From assembly GCA_030152225.1 (NCBI GenBank), contig JASLHL010000297.1:1-11473 (forward strand): DNA of 11,473 nt. Direction: 5' to 3'. Below are positions 5,558-11,473 of the stretch, piece after piece. This DNA is from Flavobacterium sp. (GTDB lineage Bacteria > Bacteroidota > Bacteroidia > Flavobacteriales > Flavobacteriaceae). The notes below the pieces were generated by a model. That model was not told the origin of the DNA. It searched no databases and saw only the letters and a program-made list of their open reading frames with translations. Within the stretch, counting starts at the first letter, position 1, and every line of letters starts with the position of its first letter. The position numbers were made by a program, and so were the translations under genes.

Positions 5558-6421
5558 ATGATAGACAATCAAATTAATGCAGATGAATTTGTTTCTAAAT
5601 TCATGGATATGAGTCGGAATCATTTGACCTATATTCAAACGCCAATTAAAATTTTTGCCCTTAAGGATATTGCACCTTACCTTAAAATTCCAATTCCGCC
5701 TATTTTCTTTGGGTACAATTTATTGATTCACCTGACCAAAGGCTATTTTACCCAACGCATTGGATCAACGATATTTACCGTAGAAGCACCTGCTGTTTTG
5801 CTGTGTAACTATGGCTATATTTCGGCTATTGAGTCTGTGGATAAATCGGCAGAAGGCTATTGTGTGTTGATTAAAGAACACGCCATGACCTCTATGTTTC
5901 GCGAAACCCAGATCTTGAATATTTTTACCATCTCGCCTTTGCTCAATCTCGATGCGCAAAATAGTGCGGCACTCAGCAGTCTACTCGATTTATTGTATAG
6001 TGAGATTCACAGCGATAAACCCTATAAAGAGCTGTATGAGAGTTTGTTCAAAACCATTGCTTTGATGGTGATTAAGTTGTCGGATTCGACACGATCTATT
6101 GAGCGTAAGCAAGAGATTGCCATTGCATTCAAACAACTCGTTCATTTACACTTTAACAAGCATAAGACCGTAGATTTTTATGCCGATCAACTCAAGGTGT
6201 CCATCAATTATTTGAATCGCTGTGTTTCTGCCGTGTATCAAAAATCATCCAAGCAACTCATCTTGGAAATCGCCATTATTCACAGCCAACTTTTACTGCT
6301 GGAAACCAACAAGAGCATTGCTACGATTGCCTATGAACTCGATTTTGTCGATCCCTCTTATTTTGCTCGACTTTTTAAAAAACACGTGGGTATTACGCCT
6401 TCAGAATACAGAAAAATATAA
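5558..6421 (+). CDS. AraC-family transcriptional regulator (287 aa)
   Basis: A DNA-binding activator-type regulator. The C-terminal AraC domain covers about residues 188-287, with two helix-turn-helix units: the first near 204-225 (VDFYADQLKVSINYLNRCVS), the second near 252-275. It closes on the family signature IATIAYELDFVDPSYFARLF and KKHVGITPSEYRK. The N-terminal 170 residues form a sensor-type domain, probably cupin-like, as in regulators with PIPPIFFGYNLLIHLTKG-like openings; its ligand is unknown. The usual size for the family is about 280-300 residues, so it is intact. It is followed on the same strand, after 210 bases, by the acyl-CoA dehydrogenase gene with its own -7 element, so that gene is a natural candidate target. 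This link is inferred from adjacency only. A weak promoter lies immediately upstream. Confidence 0.9.
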   Translation: MIDNQINADEFVSKFMDMSRNHLTYIQTPIKIFALKDIAPYLKIPIPPIFFGYNLLIHLTKGYFTQRIGSTIFTVEAPAVLLCNYGYISAIESVDKSAEGYCVLIKEHAMTSMFRETQILNIFTISPLLNLDAQNSAALSSLLDLLYSEIHSDKPYKELYESLFKTIALMVIKLSDSTRSIERKQEIAIAFKQLVHLHFNKHKTVDFYADQLKVSINYLNRCVSAVYQKSSKQLILEIAIIHSQLLLLETNKSIATIAYELDFVDPSYFARLFKKHVGITPSEYRKI

Positions 6422-6499
6422 CCTCAACGGTATTGTAAAGATGCACGATTTGTCCTAGTATTAATCTGAACTATCATATTTGTTTCGTAATCAGCTTCT

Positions 6500-6507
6500 T
6501 ATATTTG
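6500..6507 (+). promoter_or_regulatory. Probable -7 element of the acyl-CoA dehydrogenase promoter
   Basis: TATATTTG is a perfect TAnnTTTG, preceded by TTTG (6479-6482) at a spacing of 17 bases, slightly short of the usual 19. It would give a leader of about 120 bases, long enough to hold regulatory structure, though none was recognised. Confidence 0.45.
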
Positions 6508-6617
6508 TTCAAAGTAGGGTTTGATCGTTTTTGTCCTTTTGGATGAAGAAAAGATTTACTTAATTTTCTGTACCTAGGAAAAGAAACCGTCAAACTGCTG
6601 CGGATTTTTAATTGAAA

Positions 6618-6624
6618 AAAGGAG
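6618..6624 (+). promoter_or_regulatory. Ribosome binding site of the acyl-CoA dehydrogenase
   Basis: AAAGGAG lies seven bases before the ATG at 6632. It is the clearest Shine-Dalgarno sequence in the window, where most genes show none, and it fixes the start. Confidence 0.65.
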
Positions 6625-6631
6625 TATAGTT

Positions 6632-8128
6632 ATGCAGGCAGTAATAGAACACATCGATTTTAGTACCTATATCGCAGAATTTAAGAAGCGATTAAAATAT
6701 TTATTTCGCGAAAAATACAATTATAATGATATGGGATTAACCCGTGATTTTCCCACTGAATTGATGGAGGAAATCATGGAGGAAAAACCATTAGCAGTTG
6801 CTATTCCGACTGAGCATGGCGGGCGAGGTGTACAAGTAAAAGAGTGTTTGCAAATACTTGCAGCTGCTTCGTATGAGTCGTTGCCCTTGTCGTTGATGTT
6901 TGGAATTAACATTGCGCTCTTTTTGGAACCCCTTGCCAAATATGGACAACCAGCTGTGCAACAACGCGTATTTCAACAGTTTATGGAAAACAAAGCCATG
7001 GGTGGTTTAATGATTACAGAAAAAGCGCATGGGAGTGATGCCTTGAATATGAAAACAGCCTTTCAGCACAAAGAGGGCCTGTTTCACATTAAGGGACAAA
7101 AACACTGGCAAGGCTTGAGTGGTGCTGCCGATTTTTGGTTGGTAACCGCAAGAGAGACTAAACCCAATGGCGAATTATCTCGCGATATTGACTTTTTTGT
7201 TTCTGAAAACAACAGAGCAGATCAACATATTCCGATGACGCATCGCTACAATAACCTCGGACTGTATGCCATTCCCTATGGAATCAACGAAATTGATATT
7301 GCCGTTCCTTCGGAACAAAAATTAGTAACGGAAAGCACGGGAATTAAACTAATGCTCGATACGCTACACCGCAGTCGTTTGCAATTTCCAGGGATGGGAT
7401 TGGGCTTTATTCAACGATTGTTAGACGAGTCTTTGGCGCATTGTCAGGAAAGACAAGTAGGAGGCGTTTCCCTGTTGAGTATTGATTCGGTGAAAAATCA
7501 AATTGCCAAGATTCAAGCAGCTTATACGCTGTGTTCGGGTATGTGTTTTTTTAGCGTGGAAACCAGTGGCATTGAGCACGATTTAGCTTCGATGAGTATT
7601 GAGGCCAATGTACTCAAAGCGGTTGTGACGGATTTAATGCAAGAATCAGCTCAAATTAGCTTGCAATTAGCAGGGGCGAATGGATATCGCTTGGACCATA
7701 TTGCTGGGCGATCATTAGTAGACTGTAGACCTTTCCAAATTTTTGAGGGATCCAATGAAATGCTGTATACGCAAATAGCTGAGGGAATTGTCAAATTGAT
7801 GCGCAAGGCCAAGGAAACCAATTTATACCGCTTTTTACAAGGATATGAACGCACCAATGAAAGTGTGGATTTATTTCGTACCTACTTTGATTTTACGGTG
7901 GACAGCACAGTTAAACAACGCAATATGTTGCTGATAGGCAAGATGCTTTCTCGTGTGATTAGCTTTCAGTTTGTGTTGGAAATGGACGATTTTAACCCCC
8001 AACTCGTAGAAATTACCCGTCAACAGGTGGAAGCGGACTTAGCTGCTTTTTATGGACAGTTTAAAACCCAAAATGATGTAGATCCTATTTTGGATTATCA
8101 AGTCAATTCAGATTGGACGCGTTTCTAA
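6632..8128 (+). CDS. Acyl-CoA dehydrogenase family protein with C-terminal extension (498 aa)
   Basis: An FAD flavoenzyme that would oxidise an acyl thioester between its alpha and beta carbons. The FAD/substrate motif GGLMITEKAHGSD (residues 124-136) matches the family pattern with T/S-E and G-S-D. The C-terminal signature includes LAGANGYRLDHIAGRSLVDC (346-365) and QIFEGSNEM (369-377), where Glu372 aligns with the catalytic base of medium-chain enzymes. Typical dehydrogenases end soon after this; here about 100 more residues follow (395-498) with no recognised motif. The N-terminal region (1-120) is helical, as expected. No thiolase, enoyl hydratase, ligase or carrier protein is nearby, so the substrate is unknown. 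The strong ribosome binding site at 6618-6624 supports the start. The AraC gene upstream may regulate it, and a terminator closes it. Confidence 0.88.
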   Translation: MQAVIEHIDFSTYIAEFKKRLKYLFREKYNYNDMGLTRDFPTELMEEIMEEKPLAVAIPTEHGGRGVQVKECLQILAAASYESLPLSLMFGINIALFLEPLAKYGQPAVQQRVFQQFMENKAMGGLMITEKAHGSDALNMKTAFQHKEGLFHIKGQKHWQGLSGAADFWLVTARETKPNGELSRDIDFFVSENNRADQHIPMTHRYNNLGLYAIPYGINEIDIAVPSEQKLVTESTGIKLMLDTLHRSRLQFPGMGLGFIQRLLDESLAHCQERQVGGVSLLSIDSVKNQIAKIQAAYTLCSGMCFFSVETSGIEHDLASMSIEANVLKAVVTDLMQESAQISLQLAGANGYRLDHIAGRSLVDCRPFQIFEGSNEMLYTQIAEGIVKLMRKAKETNLYRFLQGYERTNESVDLFRTYFDFTVDSTVKQRNMLLIGKMLSRVISFQFVLEMDDFNPQLVEITRQQVEADLAAFYGQFKTQNDVDPILDYQVNSDWTRF

Positions 8129-8159
8129 ACAAAGGCGTATCCTCTTCTACATACAAACT

Positions 8160-8198
8160 AAAGCGGGTGTTCCGAAAGGGCATCCGCTTTATTTTTTT
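8160..8198 (+). terminator. Rho-independent terminator of the acyl-CoA dehydrogenase gene
   Basis: AAAGCGGGTG (8160-8169) pairs with CATCCGCTTT (8181-8190), with one G-U pair, and further G-U pairs extend it toward the loop. Seven Ts follow at 8192-8198. It lies 31 bases after the stop codon. Confidence 0.85.
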
Positions 8199-8211
8199 GA
8201 CTTCGTTGTTC

Positions 8212-8224
8212 ACTGTCAACTAAA
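8212..8224 (+). repeat. Direct repeat word flanking the toxin-antitoxin block (left copy)
   Basis: ACTGTCAACTAAA is identical to 9412-9424 on the other side of the toxin-antitoxin operon and its upstream repeats. It belongs to the same ACTGT / GTCAA vocabulary as the array at 9161-9268. Confidence 0.45.
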
Positions 8225-8240
8225 CCGTCAATGTGTGGTT

Positions 8241-8744
8241 TTACATGGAAAATAGGTCTTTTATGGTCTTCATTGGTAAAAACATTTTACCAGAAGTAGG
8301 TAACAAAATAAAACCGTATTGTGCGTAAAAACTTTGTGCTTGTACATCAATGGGATCGACAATAACGGCTATTGATCCTAAATTTTCTGAAACAGATAAG
8401 CTTCGATTTAGCGCATCTAAGAGTATGATTTCCCCAAACCCTTGTCCTTTTATGCTTAGGTCAATGGCTAATCGACCTAAAAGAATAGTAGGAAGTTCGA
8501 TATAACTCGGAGGAAGCTTCTTTACTAAATCCGCAGAAAATTCTTCCCTTTTGATTGAATTAGCAGATAAAGTATAGTAGCCCTTGACGGTATTACTGTC
8601 GTCAATTAGTACAAAACAAGCAGATAAATCGCGATTTACATCTTGTTTGGCTTGTTTTCTTATGTAATTATCTAAAAGATCATACCCGCAGGTAAATGTT
8701 GATTTCGCATGTTTTTTGTCAAGGCTCGTTATTCTCACTGTCAT
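8241..8744 (-). CDS. GNAT acetyltransferase toxin, TacT-like (167 aa)
   Basis: The toxin half of a type II toxin-antitoxin pair. Relatives such as TacT and AtaT acetylate the amino group of aminoacyl-tRNA and so stop translation; that reaction is known for the family, not shown here. The opening FTCGYDLLDNYIRKQAKQDV (17-36) is the family's F-CG-LD-Y-QA-QD pattern. LGRLAIDLSIKGQGFGE (89-105) contains the acetyl-CoA pyrophosphate-binding loop, and SFYAQYGF (138-145) supplies the catalytic tyrosine candidate Tyr140 by motif position. All expected elements are intact, so it should be active. The ATG at 8744 is preferred; a TTG at 8753 would add three residues. It overlaps the 3' end of the antitoxin gene by 26 bases, typical of translational coupling in such operons. 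Confidence 0.88.
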   Translation of the reverse strand: MTVRITSLDKKHAKSTFTCGYDLLDNYIRKQAKQDVNRDLSACFVLIDDSNTVKGYYTLSANSIKREEFSADLVKKLPPSYIELPTILLGRLAIDLSIKGQGFGEIILLDALNRSLSVSENLGSIAVIVDPIDVQAQSFYAQYGFILLPTSGKMFLPMKTIKDLFSM

Positions 8745-9021
8745 GGGATTCAATAAAATTTAAATAATTTGATTGAGCCTTTTTAAGTTTTGCATTTGGT
8801 TTTGGAGGATTCATTATCGCATTCAAAAACACCTTTTTATCTTCATTACTCTTGAGAATTTGGTTGTTTTCAAGGATAATCTTATTGGCTTCATTGTTGA
8901 TACAAAAAACAACAAATTCCGTGAGACTCTTAAAACCTTTCAATTCACTTGCTAACTTAATCAACTCCTTTTGTTCCTTGCTAATTCGAACATCAATTCT
9001 GTCATTAACTAAAGCTGCCAT
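8719..9021 (-). CDS. DUF1778 / TacA-type antitoxin (100 aa)
   Basis: The antitoxin partner of the overlapping GNAT gene. The N-terminal half is a ribbon-helix-helix DNA-binding domain: RIDVRISKEQKELIKLASEL (8-27), then GFKSLTEFVVFCINNEANKI (29-48). The C-terminal part contains FLNAIMNPPKPNAKLKKA (65-82), the conserved toxin-wrapping segment of DUF1778 antitoxins. About 90-100 residues is the normal length. A Ser/Asn/Glu-rich tail ends the protein. It is expected to bind its own promoter, alone or with the toxin; a palindrome at 9088-9108 overlapping the -7 element is a good candidate operator. The ATG at 9021 is the first codon compatible with the domain, about 57 bases after the predicted transcription start. 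Antitoxin first, overlapping toxin second, is the standard order. Confidence 0.88.
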   Translation of the reverse strand: MAALVNDRIDVRISKEQKELIKLASELKGFKSLTEFVVFCINNEANKIILENNQILKSNEDKKVFLNAIMNPPKPNAKLKKAQSNYLNFIESHDSENNEP

Positions 9022-9083
9022 ACTATTGATTTTTTTGATTTTACTTGATTCTATTTGACTGATTATAAATTGAATTAGTATGA

Positions 9084-9108
9084 CAAATGTACGGATAAAA
9101 TACGTACA
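9084..9108 (-). promoter_or_regulatory. Promoter and operator of the toxin-antitoxin operon
   Basis: The minus strand has TACATTTG (9084-9091), a perfect -7 element. Overlapping it is a perfect inverted repeat, TGTACG-N9-CGTACA (9088-9108). A protein bound there, probably the ribbon-helix-helix antitoxin, would block the polymerase, the usual autoregulation of this class. No clear -33 TTTG is seen. Confidence 0.6.
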
Positions 9109-9160
9109 ATTATTGTTTTTTGTCTCTTATTTCAATTCGGTTAGTGCAAGAACGCACAGC

Positions 9161-9268
9161 ACTGTAAACTGTAAAACCATGAACTGTGAACTGTGAAGGT
9201 TTACTATGAACTGTAAAGGTGAACTGTGAACTGTCAATCGTGAACTGTCAATCGTGAACTGTCAATAA
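9161..9268 (+). repeat. Degenerate heptad repeat array rich in AACTGT
   Basis: AACTGT starts at 9167, 9182, 9189, 9209, 9222, 9229, 9243 and 9257. From 9222 onward the spacing is 7 or 14, and the units read TGAACTG and TCAATCG alternately. The 5' half is less regular (TGTAAAC, TGTGAAG). The period-7 organisation recalls short tandem heptad repeats described in other bacteria, but no function is known here. Unit and spacer are not CRISPR-like. Confidence 0.8.
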
Positions 9269-9286
9269 TGCTTGGATACTACCTCT

Positions 9287-9362
9287 ATTGTGAGTCCATA
9301 GTGTCTCTATTAAAACAATGCTTTTTAATAGAGACACTATGGACTCATCATGGACTCACAAT
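9287..9362. repeat. Perfect 25-bp inverted repeat with a competing second right arm
   Basis: The arms at 9291-9315 and 9323-9347 are exact inverse copies around the 7-base loop CAATGCT. In addition, ATTGTGAGTCCAT (9287-9299) is the exact inverse of ATGGACTCACAAT (9350-9362), so the left arm can pair with either of two right-hand partners that share ATGGACTCA. No T-run follows on the plus strand, which argues against a simple terminator. Confidence 0.85.
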
Positions 9363-9411
9363 GGACAGATGACGGATCAAACCCAAACAATCAATAATGA
9401 AAAGTAAGTCA

Positions 9412-9424
9412 ACTGTCAACTAAA
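9412..9424 (+). repeat. Direct repeat word flanking the toxin-antitoxin block (right copy)
   Basis: ACTGTCAACTAAA is identical to 8212-8224. Together the two copies bracket about 1.2 kb containing the toxin-antitoxin operon, the heptad array and the long inverted repeat. Confidence 0.45.
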
Positions 9425-9464
9425 ATGTATAAATTGCCCCTGTGATTCGCCAGTCGTACTCATT

Positions 9465-9478
9465 CCAACTTCGGTTGG
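9465..9478 (+). promoter_or_regulatory. UUCG hairpin upstream of the acidic protein gene
   Basis: CCAAC and GTTGG form a 5-bp stem around TTCG with a C-G closing pair, the exceptionally stable cUUCGg tetraloop in RNA. It sits 33 bases before the ATG at 9512, so it may be in the 5' leader. No convincing promoter was found to confirm that. Confidence 0.4.
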
Positions 9479-9511
9479 TGTAGGGCAACGGCTACGGATA
9501 TAAAAACAGCT

Positions 9512-10237
9512 ATGAGAACAATAAGATTTATCGATAGTGCTTATCCAAAAGCACATCAATTGGAAGCATTTACCTGGTCTGGTCGTTTGGATGAGGCTGG
9601 AACATTGTGGTTTGACTTACATTTAAAATCCCAAGATTACTATCGCAGTGAAGGGGAGGAGTACTTGGAGGACGAGGAGGAGGAGGGTGAAGATACGGTC
9701 TATGACAGTTGGAATTCTTGGCAATCCAAAATTGTGTGGGACAATTACCATCAGTGTACGCTATCGTCTTCGTATTGGTCCGATGAGGAGGGGATTTGTA
9801 TTGGAGATGAGGAAAATCCTTTTGACTTTAAGGGATTACAAGATCGTGTTTTTGCCCTTGATACCCTGCCTTTGCCAGCAGATTGGACAGAAGAGGATGC
9901 GGCGTTTGGTATTTATTTGTTGGGCCACGATTGGTGTGCCAATCACAACCTTCAATTCACCGCCTTAGCCAACGGACTATACGACATCCAATGGAAAGGG
10001 AAAATAGCGCTAGCTTATGGCGGATTTTATGAGTATTTGCACGATTTTGAGGCTCGTATTACCGATGCAACCTTTGATGGGTTTTACTTTCCTACTGCTT
10101 GGAGCTTAGAGGAAGCAGCTCAGCGGTTTCAAAAGGTACTTCATTCATTTGAACAGTATACCTTTGTTGATCTAAACCCCAAAAGCCACAAACGGGAGTA
10201 TAAATTGGCACTGCTTGCTGAGGTAAATCGCATTTAA
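9512..10237 (+). CDS. Hypothetical acidic protein (241 aa)
   Basis: Not recognised as a known family. It starts MRTIRFIDSAYPKAHQLEAF and has no signal peptide or membrane span, so it is probably cytoplasmic. The early part (about 15-40) looks like beta strands (FTWSGRLDEAGTLWFDLHLK). An extremely acidic stretch follows at about 47-62 (EGEEYLEDEEEEGED), then a region very rich in Trp, Tyr and Phe (for example YDSWNSWQSKIVWDNYHQ), with further aromatic residues throughout. LYDIQWKGKIALAYGG (157-172) looks like more strands. Codon use resembles the neighbouring genes, so it is a real gene despite the lack of family. It stands alone, with about 230 bases before the next gene. Two compositional features, aromatic richness and acidity, suggest a protein- or ligand-binding role, but this is speculation. 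Confidence 0.75.
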   Translation: MRTIRFIDSAYPKAHQLEAFTWSGRLDEAGTLWFDLHLKSQDYYRSEGEEYLEDEEEEGEDTVYDSWNSWQSKIVWDNYHQCTLSSSYWSDEEGICIGDEENPFDFKGLQDRVFALDTLPLPADWTEEDAAFGIYLLGHDWCANHNLQFTALANGLYDIQWKGKIALAYGGFYEYLHDFEARITDATFDGFYFPTAWSLEEAAQRFQKVLHSFEQYTFVDLNPKSHKREYKLALLAEVNRI

Positions 10238-10465
10238 TAATGGGTAATTAACTCCAACTTTGCCTATCAAATAAGCTCCCCAAATAAAAGGTGTTAGAAC
10301 AACTGAAGCCTAGTGGATTGGAGTAAGGAAGTAGAAAATAGGACGCATGAATGTAGCTGTTTACTGCCTTTTAACGCTAACTGTCCCGGTGGGCTGTTAT
10401 TTGTAAAAGGGATACTAAGTCAGGGATTTTATCCGTATCTTTAAACACCAGTAAACGAAAACACC

Positions 10466-11002
10466 ATGAAAATTGGAGCCGATGCTTTAGGCGTAAGTAA
10501 AAAAGACGCAGCTAAGATTATAAGCCTTGTGATTGTAGCCTATATCCTTTTGGGCGTGCTAATGGATTGGGTATTTGACCAAAACCTTGAGGCGTGGTAC
10601 TACTATCTCGTGAAAGGCGTGCTTTTTGGTGTGTTTTTCTCTTTGGTTTTTTATTTCTTCATTAAGAAGATGACGAAGGGAATCCTGCTTAAATTAGATT
10701 TACCCCTAGAAGAGGACGAAGTCCTCGAAGCTTATGGTGTGGCCAATTTATTTTTAAACCGACAGGCTGTTGGTGGAAAGCTAGGCATCACCCAAGATTA
10801 TTTACTGTTCCATTCCCATAAATTTAATTTTACAAAAAAAACGGTACGCATCGCCTTTGCCGATATACAAAGTATCAAACCGTGTAGAACCATGGGGTTG
10901 ATCGACAATGGTTTAAAAGTGAATTTAGCGGATCAAACATGCCGTTTTGTCGTTAATGATCGAGTAAAATGGATGGAGTTGTTGCAGGCGAAACTCAAGT
11001 AA
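10466..11002 (+). CDS. Membrane protein with two helices and a probable GRAM/PH-like domain (178 aa)
   Basis: The N-terminus carries two predicted membrane helices: about 17-36 (AKIISLVIVAYILLGVLMDW) and about 48-67 (LVKGVLFGVFFSLVFYFFIK). A short aromatic loop joins them and KKMTKG follows. The rest (about 80-178) is a soluble domain with the pattern of GRAM or bacterial PH-like folds: EDEVLEAYGVANLFLNRQAV, KLGITQDYLLFHSHKFNF, VRIAFADIQSIKPCRTMG, then a last strand pair and a C-terminal helix (NDRVKWMELLQAKLK). Such domains bind lipid or protein at membranes; the role here is unknown. Both termini should lie in the cytoplasm. TATCTTTA at 10436-10443 is a weak -7 candidate. No operon partner is evident. 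Confidence 0.78.
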   Translation: MKIGADALGVSKKDAAKIISLVIVAYILLGVLMDWVFDQNLEAWYYYLVKGVLFGVFFSLVFYFFIKKMTKGILLKLDLPLEEDEVLEAYGVANLFLNRQAVGGKLGITQDYLLFHSHKFNFTKKTVRIAFADIQSIKPCRTMGLIDNGLKVNLADQTCRFVVNDRVKWMELLQAKLK

Positions 11003-11128
11003 AAGGTCATTTTTTCCTGTGCACAACCCCTTATCATTTCCCTAATTTTCCCTCTTATTTTTACCAATAAAGCAGAAAATACACCCTATTTTTCTCAAAT
11101 TATACGCGTGTTTTCCACGGCGACTTCG

Positions 11129-11136
11129 TAGCTTTA
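11129..11136 (+). promoter_or_regulatory. Possible -7 element of the methyltransferase gene
   Basis: TAGCTTTA is one mismatch from TAnnTTTG and lies 21 bases before the ATG at 11158. A proper -33 element was not seen. Confidence 0.3.
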
Positions 11137-11157
11137 CCTTAAATAAAATTTGATATT

Positions 11158-11473
11158 ATGCCTTGGAATCCTACTGTATACAACCAGTTTAAATCGGTTC
11201 GTTTTTTGCCTTTTTTCGATTTGAGTGCGTTGATTCAACCCACCACATCCATGAAATCTGTTGATTTAGGCTGTGGTACGGGAGAGCAAACCGCCTTACT
11301 CGTCGAAAAGTTTGAACAAGCTACTTTTGTGGGAATTGATGCCTCTCAAGAGATGTTGGAGAAAGCCTATCCCTTAGCGTCTGATCGGTTGACTTTTAAA
11401 CAACAGACCATCGAACAATTCGCCACTTCAACAGAAACCTGGGATCTCATCTTTAGCAATGCTGCCCTACAGT
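11158..11473 (+). CDS. tam: Tam-like SAM-dependent methyltransferase, N-terminal part (runs off the right edge)
   Basis: The frame opens MPWNPTVYNQFKSVRFLPFF at ATG 11158 and stays open to the edge (105 codons). The WNP-x-x-Y-x-x-F start followed by R-x-x-P-x-x-DL is characteristic of trans-aconitate 2-methyltransferase (Tam) relatives. The class I SAM-binding site is clear: VDLGCGTGEQ (motif I, about residues 38-47) and GIDASQEML (about 62-70, with the acidic Asp64 of motif II). LIFSNAALQ at the edge matches the Tam-family NAxLQW segment. Such enzymes methylate small carboxylates, trans-aconitate in E. coli; the substrate in this organism is not established, and other small-molecule methyltransferases share the fold. 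About 60% of the protein lies beyond the window. It is probably transcribed on its own. Confidence 0.8.
   Translation, partial: MPWNPTVYNQFKSVRFLPFFDLSALIQPTTSMKSVDLGCGTGEQTALLVEKFEQATFVGIDASQEMLEKAYPLASDRLTFKQQTIEQFATSTETWDLIFSNAALQ

Larger units (their letters stand above)
9022..9511. other. Repeat-rich intergenic region upstream of the toxin-antitoxin operon
   Basis: About 490 bases without a protein gene. It contains the operon promoter and operator (9084-9108), the period-7 array (9161-9268), a perfect 25-bp inverted repeat (9287-9362 with flanks), the right copy of a direct repeat word (9412-9424) and a UUCG hairpin (9465-9478). The stretch 9363-9411 shows nothing recognisable. Confidence 0.7.

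Noticed and set aside
9161..9268. CRISPR array
   Set aside because: The repeat unit is 7 bases with no spacers of constant length, and no cas genes are present.
9287..9362. Integron attC site or Rho-independent terminator
   Set aside because: The symmetry is perfect rather than the imperfect two-box attC layout, no integrase or cassette gene is present, and no T-run follows the hairpin.
1180..10387. The word CTAACTGTCCC occurring near 1180 and again near 10377
   Set aside because: An 11-base match between two places in a window of this size is expected by chance, and the flanks do not align.

Overview
This window is probably from a member of the Bacteroidota, most likely a Flavobacteriaceae-type genome; a genus such as Myroides is possible but unproven. 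The DNA is AT-rich. Upstream of several genes there is a -7 element matching the Bacteroidota consensus TAnnTTTG (648-655, 2309-2316, 2887-2894, 6500-6507, 9084-9091). Shine-Dalgarno sequences are mostly weak, and secretion and lipoprotein signals look Bacteroidota-like. The genus is inference; the promoter words and gene families are seen directly.

Layout, left to right. At 1-294 (minus) lies the N-terminal part of an exported coiled-coil protein that runs off the edge. At 471-611 (minus) is a 46-residue putative lipoprotein. The gap at 612-1255 holds a REP-like repeat and a structured segment ending in a bidirectional terminator (1022-1110), a candidate small RNA. At 1256-2272 (minus) is a PfoR / PTS_EIIC_2 family membrane protein. 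The gap at 2317-2923 is dense in repeats: two more copies of the repeat family, two small hairpins, a long imperfect inverted repeat and a four-unit 11-bp tandem array.

A NUDIX hydrolase (2924-3415, plus) and a secreted alpha/beta hydrolase (3456-4412, minus) converge on a shared terminator hairpin. They are followed on the plus strand by an SseB-like protein (4641-5423), an AraC-family regulator (5558-6421) and an acyl-CoA dehydrogenase with a long C-terminal extension (6632-8128), closed by a good terminator. The regulator may control the dehydrogenase; this rests on adjacency only.

The most accessory-looking block is 8199-9511. It holds a type II toxin-antitoxin operon on the minus strand: a DUF1778/TacA-type antitoxin and an overlapping TacT-like GNAT toxin. 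The operon has a probable operator palindrome lying across its -7 element. Upstream of it are a period-7 AACTGT-rich repeat array and a perfect 25-bp inverted repeat with an alternative pairing partner. The word ACTGTCAACTAAA occurs on both sides of the block.

The right end carries an unrecognised acidic cytoplasmic protein (9512-10237), a two-helix membrane protein with a probable GRAM/PH-like domain (10466-11002), and the start of a Tam-like SAM methyltransferase (11158 to the edge). Apart from the toxin-antitoxin pair, no multi-gene novel system is evident. The unexplained content is chiefly in the repeats, hairpins and candidate small RNA between genes.
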